Of a DNA stretch of 18,977 bases, positions 16,081-18,977 are shown piece after piece (positions within the stretch are counted from its first letter, which is position 1; the number at the start of each line of letters is the position of its first letter). The notes under the pieces were generated by a model that worked only from the letters and a program-made list of their open reading frames with translations, made no database searches and was not told the origin of the DNA. The translations under genes were made by a program, and so were the position numbers. The stretch is from Clostridiales bacterium (GTDB lineage: Bacteria; Bacillota; Clostridia; Christensenellales; CAG-138): the NCBI GenBank assembly GCA_003486785.1, contig DNFZ01000255.1, positions 1-18,977 on the forward strand, read 5' to 3'.

Positions 16081-16965
16081 TTGGGAAAACTACGCTTTAA
16101 CTATCGCAGCGAGGTGCTTGGGCATTATGTGGACATCACCGTGGTCTATCCCACGGACACCTATCGTCTGCCGGAGACGGATGCGCTGAAAAACCGCTCG
16201 CACGGGCTGCTGCTCCGCGAGAAAAAGGATTATTTCGCGCCTGGCATGCGATTTCAAACGGTCTATCTCATGCACGGCGGCGGTGACGACGACACCCTGA
16301 CCTATCGCTACACCAACGCGGAAGCGTTCGCGCAGCGAAACCACGTGATGCTCGTCACCCCGAACATCGCAAACAGCTTCGGCGCGGACGCGTGCTACGG
16401 TGTGCCATATCAAACGTTTGTCACCGAGGAACTGCCGCTGGTGATCCAGACGCTGTTTGCCTCGTCCCCCAGGCGCGAGGACAACTTCATCATGGGCTAT
16501 GCAATGGGCGGAAACGTTGCGCTCGCCGCCGCGCTTACGCGGCCGGATCGCTACAGCGCGTGCGTAGACATCTCAGGCGGAATCGGCATGACACTGGATG
16601 CCGAAGCGCTGAAGAACGAGCTGAACAGCGAGCATTTCTCGAAGTTTTTTCCGCTCTACGGCGCGACGTTCGGGCCGGCGGACGAGGTGGTCGGCTCCCG
16701 GTTTGATCTAAGAGCCGTCGCGCACAAAAACCGCGAGGCTGGTCTGCCGGAGTGCAAGTTTATCCTCGTCTGCGGCAGTCTCGAGTTCATCCGCGCGCGG
16801 ATGGAGAGCGACGCACGCATCCTCAAAGAGCTGGAGTTCGACGTGGACTACATCGTTGCCGAAGGATATGATCACGATTTTGTCATGTGGAACGACTACA
16901 TCGAGCTTGCGCTGGACAAGCTCCTTCCGCTCAAACGCGCGGCGATTCTTCCCGAAGAGCGTTGA
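16081..16965 (+). CDS. Esterase D-like protein with nucleophile Ser replaced by Ala (likely pseudoenzyme)
   Basis: A 294-residue esterase D/CE1-like paralogue, read from TTG. The fold signatures are kept: VYLMHGGGDDD as oxyanion strand, and DNFIMGYAMGGNVAL as the elbow. The elbow nucleophile is Ala141 where paralogues have Ser (AGLSMGG, AGFSMGG). The His is retained (H265 in EGYDHDFVMW, matching PGYKHEWRFW of the 3890 gene), while the Asp segment CGQEDT corresponds to CGSLEF. The protein is thus expected to fold and perhaps bind ligand, but not to act by the normal serine mechanism. The frame is intact and the ribosome site good. It is the last gene of the run, ending shortly before a T-tract. 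A sequencing error is unlikely to explain it, since GCA to a Ser codon needs one specific change. Confidence 0.78.
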   Translation: MGKLRFNYRSEVLGHYVDITVVYPTDTYRLPETDALKNRSHGLLLREKKDYFAPGMRFQTVYLMHGGGDDDTLTYRYTNAEAFAQRNHVMLVTPNIANSFGADACYGVPYQTFVTEELPLVIQTLFASSPRREDNFIMGYAMGGNVALAAALTRPDRYSACVDISGGIGMTLDAEALKNELNSEHFSKFFPLYGATFGPADEVVGSRFDLRAVAHKNREAGLPECKFILVCGSLEFIRARMESDARILKELEFDVDYIVAEGYDHDFVMWNDYIELALDKLLPLKRAAILPEER

Positions 16966-16990
16966 GCCGAAGAGCGCGCTGCGTTTTTTT
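16937..16990 (+). terminator. Possible intrinsic terminator at the end of the hydrolase operon
   Basis: GCGCG (16937-16941) can pair with CGCGC (16975-16979), and TTCTTC (16946-16951) with GAAGAG (16969-16974). A 4-nt bulge lies between the two helices. Three bases after TGCG a run of seven T follows (16984-16990). The stem starts inside the coding end of the preceding gene. The bulge and large loop make it weaker than a typical terminator, but the position is right. Confidence 0.35.
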
Positions 16991-17017
16991 AACTGTGCGC
17001 ACACGCATCCGGGCGAG

Positions 17018-17046
17018 TTGACGATACATAAAAAGACGGTTATATT
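17018..17046 (+). promoter_or_regulatory. Sigma-A-type promoter upstream of the YesL-like gene
   Basis: TTGACG (17018-17023) and TATATT (17041-17046) are separated by exactly 17 nt. Each box differs from the housekeeping consensus (TTGACA, TATAAT) by one base. It lies about 83 nt before the GTG start at 17129, after the T-tract that probably ends the hydrolase run. The YesL-like gene, and perhaps the kinase after it, thus look like a separate transcription unit. Confidence 0.7.
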
Positions 17047-17113
17047 GAAACTGGGCTTAGGCTGCTTTGGTATCAAATGTCCTGCTATCAGCGTTGCCAA
17101 TCGGAACTAGAAG

Positions 17114-17122
17114 AAGGTGGAG
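17114..17122 (+). promoter_or_regulatory. Ribosome binding site fixing the GTG start at 17129
   Basis: AAGGTGGAG ends 6 nt before the GTG at 17129. The upstream in-frame GTG at 17117 lies inside it and cannot be the start. Confidence 0.7.
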
Positions 17123-17128
17123 TTTACA

Positions 17129-17752
17129 GTGAACCTGTTTTCGTACAATTCGCCGGTGATGCGCTTTTTGGAGCGCGTATTTGACCTCGTCGTGCTCAAT
17201 CTGCTCACGCTTGTGCTCTGCATCCCGATTGTCACCGCGGGCGCTGCTATGACGGCGCTGTTCAAAACGCTCTTTGACATTCGCCAGCAGAAAGGGCGCA
17301 CGCTGATCACTTTTTGGCAGACGTTCCGGGCGGAGTTTCGCCCCGCGCTGCCGCTGGGGCTTTTGGCGTTTGTGGCAATTGCGGCCTACGGCGGGTATCT
17401 CTACCTGCTCTATGCTCAGCTTGCAGAGGAAGCGGCGTGGGCGTGGATTACGGTTGCCGCCATCGGCGCGCTGTTTTTTTTCCCGATGACGTTCGTCTTT
17501 CCGCTGTTTGCAAAGTTTCAAAACACCATCAAGAAGACCATCGTCAACGCGTTTTACATGAGCATCCGGCATTTACCGGTGACGCTGCTGATGTTGGCAA
17601 TGCAGGCAGTTTGGGTGTTTGCGATCTTCCTTTTTCCATATCAAGCGGCTTTCCTCGTGCTTGCGTGGTTCTTTTTCGGCATTTCGCTGCCTGCGTATCT
17701 TGGCAGCGGTTTGTTTTTGAAGGTCTTTGCGCACTATGCCGAGATGGAATAA
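17129..17752 (+). CDS. DUF624 / YesL-like membrane protein
   Basis: A 207-residue integral membrane protein of the YesL/DUF624 family, starting with the family-typical NLFSYNSPVMRFLERV, which is one reason for choosing GTG 17129. Four or five hydrophobic segments are visible, around residues 15-40 (LVVLNLLTLVLCIPIVTAGA), 75-100, 105-125, 150-170 and 175-195. Family members are encoded beside YesM/YesN two-component systems and LplABC-type sugar transporters in Bacillus and Clostridia. Their biochemical role is not established. Here the next gene is indeed a YesM-like kinase, giving the yesL-yesM order known from the B. subtilis rhamnogalacturonan locus. It has its own strong promoter. Confidence 0.87.
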   Translation: MNLFSYNSPVMRFLERVFDLVVLNLLTLVLCIPIVTAGAAMTALFKTLFDIRQQKGRTLITFWQTFRAEFRPALPLGLLAFVAIAAYGGYLYLLYAQLAEEAAWAWITVAAIGALFFFPMTFVFPLFAKFQNTIKKTIVNAFYMSIRHLPVTLLMLAMQAVWVFAIFLFPYQAAFLVLAWFFFGISLPAYLGSGLFLKVFAHYAEME

Positions 17753-17837
17753 TCTCTTTTGCATCAGCAACAACGACGAAAACCTGTTGAAAACGAGTGC
17801 ATCTGTTTCCAAAACGGGATATGTTTGCCTCATAAAA

Positions 17838-17866
17838 TTGTGTTTCTCCGCGGCAGGCGGTATTCT
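17838..17866 (+). promoter_or_regulatory. Candidate promoter for the sensor kinase gene
   Basis: TTGTGT (17838-17843) and TATTCT (17861-17866) are 17 nt apart in the 176-nt gap between the YesL-like gene and the kinase, 62 nt before the kinase start. Both boxes are only moderate matches to consensus, so read-through from the promoter at 17018 is an equal possibility. Confidence 0.35.
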
Positions 17867-17928
17867 AACATTGGAATGACATATCCGCTGAATTTGCCGA
17901 TCCGAACAGATCACGGGGAGGCGCTCTC

Positions 17929-18977
17929 ATGAAAAACCATACCGTTGCTCGTGAAAAAAAACGCGCATTCGTCCGCCAAATCATCCTCTATCTGGCTGCG
18001 CTGGTGATGCTGCTGGCCGTCGTGCTGGTGGTCTACGCCGCGTCGTCCTATTCCATTCTGCGCGCCGAAATCGAGCAGAGCGCGGAGAACTTTCTGCAGG
18101 TTTACGGCGGCGAGCTCAAAAGCCGCGTGTTACAGATGGATCGCATCCTGCAAAATCTGCTGGTGCAAAACTATTCGGAGCTGCAGATCATCCGCGGCGC
18201 GGAGGAGTCCAGGCGCGTCTACGCTTCGCTGAGCATTAAGAGCTATATCGCAGACCTGCTGCGCAGCGACGACACCATCGGCTGCATCGTTGTGGCGGAT
18301 GCAGTATACGACGTTTGCGTGGATGCCGCGGCGACGACGCTGAACTACTGGGACCGCAACGCCATGCGCGAGTATGCAATCGCCTGTGCGCACGGGGATA
18401 AGACGCCGACGGGCTGGTCGTTTGTACAGCTCAATAACCAGACGTATCTGACGCGCTCCTATATCTACAACGGCCGCGCGGTCAGCGCCTTTACAAGCAC
18501 GGCGGACGTACTCGCAACCATTCCCCCGGGCGACTACGGTGAGCAGACGTTTGTACTCACCGATGCGGAAGATATCGTCGCCGATGCGGCGGGGGAGCCG
18601 CTTTTGCAGATGGAGACGGGACAACCGCTCAACATCGTTGCCTCGGCGCGGACGCTGATGGTGCGCTATACCGTCTATTCGGAGCAGATTTTTCTGCACT
18701 CGGTCGTGCAGAACCTCAGCGTCTGGCGGCAGGTGCGCAGCAGCACCGCGGTTGCGCTTGCGACCATCGTGTTTACGATCTTCTTTGGGTTTTTGCTGAT
18801 TCGCTATGTGCGAAAACAGATGATTTTCCCTATGAAAGCGATGACGGAGGGCATGCAGCACATCGACAAGGGCGAATATGACCTGCGCATCGAGGGCGAG
18901 TTTGCCACGAGTGAGTTTTCGCAGCTCAAGGAGACCTTCAACAAGCTCATGGACGAGATCGTCAACCTCAAAATCCA
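17929..18977 (+). CDS. YesM-like sensor histidine kinase (3' partial)
   Basis: The frame opens at ATG 17929 after GGGGAGGCG and stays open to the window edge (349 codons), so the kinase catalytic part is outside. Order of parts: a short basic cytoplasmic tail (MKNHTVAREKKR); TM1 at about residues 14-41; an extracytoplasmic sensing region of roughly 230 residues with a mixed alpha/beta pattern, as in double-Cache sensors; TM2 at about 271-295 (VALATIVFTIFFGFLLIRYV); then a HAMP linker from about 296, including IFPMKAMTEGMQHIDKGEYD and FNKLMDEIVNLK. This is the build of YesM-type (HisKA_7TM-less, His_kinase family) kinases that sense sugars with a YesN-type AraC response regulator, expected just downstream. 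It may control the ABC transporter or hydrolase genes. Confidence 0.88.
   Translation, partial: MKNHTVAREKKRAFVRQIILYLAALVMLLAVVLVVYAASSYSILRAEIEQSAENFLQVYGGELKSRVLQMDRILQNLLVQNYSELQIIRGAEESRRVYASLSIKSYIADLLRSDDTIGCIVVADAVYDVCVDAAATTLNYWDRNAMREYAIACAHGDKTPTGWSFVQLNNQTYLTRSYIYNGRAVSAFTSTADVLATIPPGDYGEQTFVLTDAEDIVADAAGEPLLQMETGQPLNIVASARTLMVRYTVYSEQIFLHSVVQNLSVWRQVRSSTAVALATIVFTIFFGFLLIRYVRKQMIFPMKAMTEGMQHIDKGEYDLRIEGEFATSEFSQLKETFNKLMDEIVNLKI

Noticed and set aside
17788..17801. cre-like TGAAAACGAGTGCA upstream of the kinase gene
   Set aside because: Two departures from TGWAANCGNTNWCA, one in the second half-site core; too weak to call beside the perfect site at 801.
1..18977. tRNA, rRNA, CRISPR array, insertion sequence or attachment site
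   Set aside because: No regularly spaced repeats, transposase motifs, terminal inverted repeats or tRNA-like sequences were noticed; nearly all of the window is coding.

Overview
The window looks like a carbohydrate-utilisation locus of a Bacillota bacterium, probably an uncultured gut-type Clostridia. The grounds are a GC-rich genome with strong GGAGG-type ribosome binding sites, GTG and TTG starts, a perfect catabolite-responsive element (cre), and a YesL/YesM-type membrane-protein/sensor-kinase pair as found next to Bacillus and Clostridia sugar ABC transporters. All recognised genes are on the + strand. The species cannot be named from the sequence.

Layout. (1) 1-609: the 3' part of a CUT1-type (LplC/YtcP-like) sugar ABC permease. 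(2) 610-894: a 285-nt gap with a perfect 14-nt cre at 801-814. (3) 895-2358: a GH13_18 sucrose-phosphorylase-type enzyme. (4) 2369-16965: a tightly spaced run of eleven hydrolase-type genes with one LacI-family regulator inside it. These are an SGNH sialate O-acetylesterase-like protein, four esterase-D/CE1-like proteins, three tandem paralogues joining a PHB-depolymerase-like esterase to a C-terminal copper-amine-oxidase-N ('stalk')-like domain, an HGGGE-type alpha/beta hydrolase, a beta-lactamase-family serine hydrolase, and a two-module hydrolase. (5) 17019-17128: a strong sigma-A-type promoter. (6) 17129-17752: a DUF624/YesL-like membrane protein. (7) 17929-window end: a YesM-like sensor histidine kinase, cut by the window edge.

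How it may work together. No hydrolase has a visible signal peptide, so all appear cytoplasmic. Genes from 895 to 16965 are separated by 10-79 nt, with two ATGA overlaps, and are probably co-transcribed. The simplest reading is import of a heavily acylated small saccharide by the ABC transporter, stepwise deacylation inside the cell, and phosphorolysis of the freed disaccharide. Because the phosphorylase family acts on sucrose-like glucosides, an acylated sucrose (plant phenylpropanoid or acyl-sugar ester) is an attractive but untested substrate.

The most unusual features are three hydrolase modules whose nucleophile serine is replaced (G in 4774-5538, G in the N-terminal half of 14416-16050, A in 16081-16965) among otherwise intact paralogues. 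There is also a 33-nt relic of a lost esterase 3' end at 6387-6419, and the esterase-plus-stalk-domain triplet.
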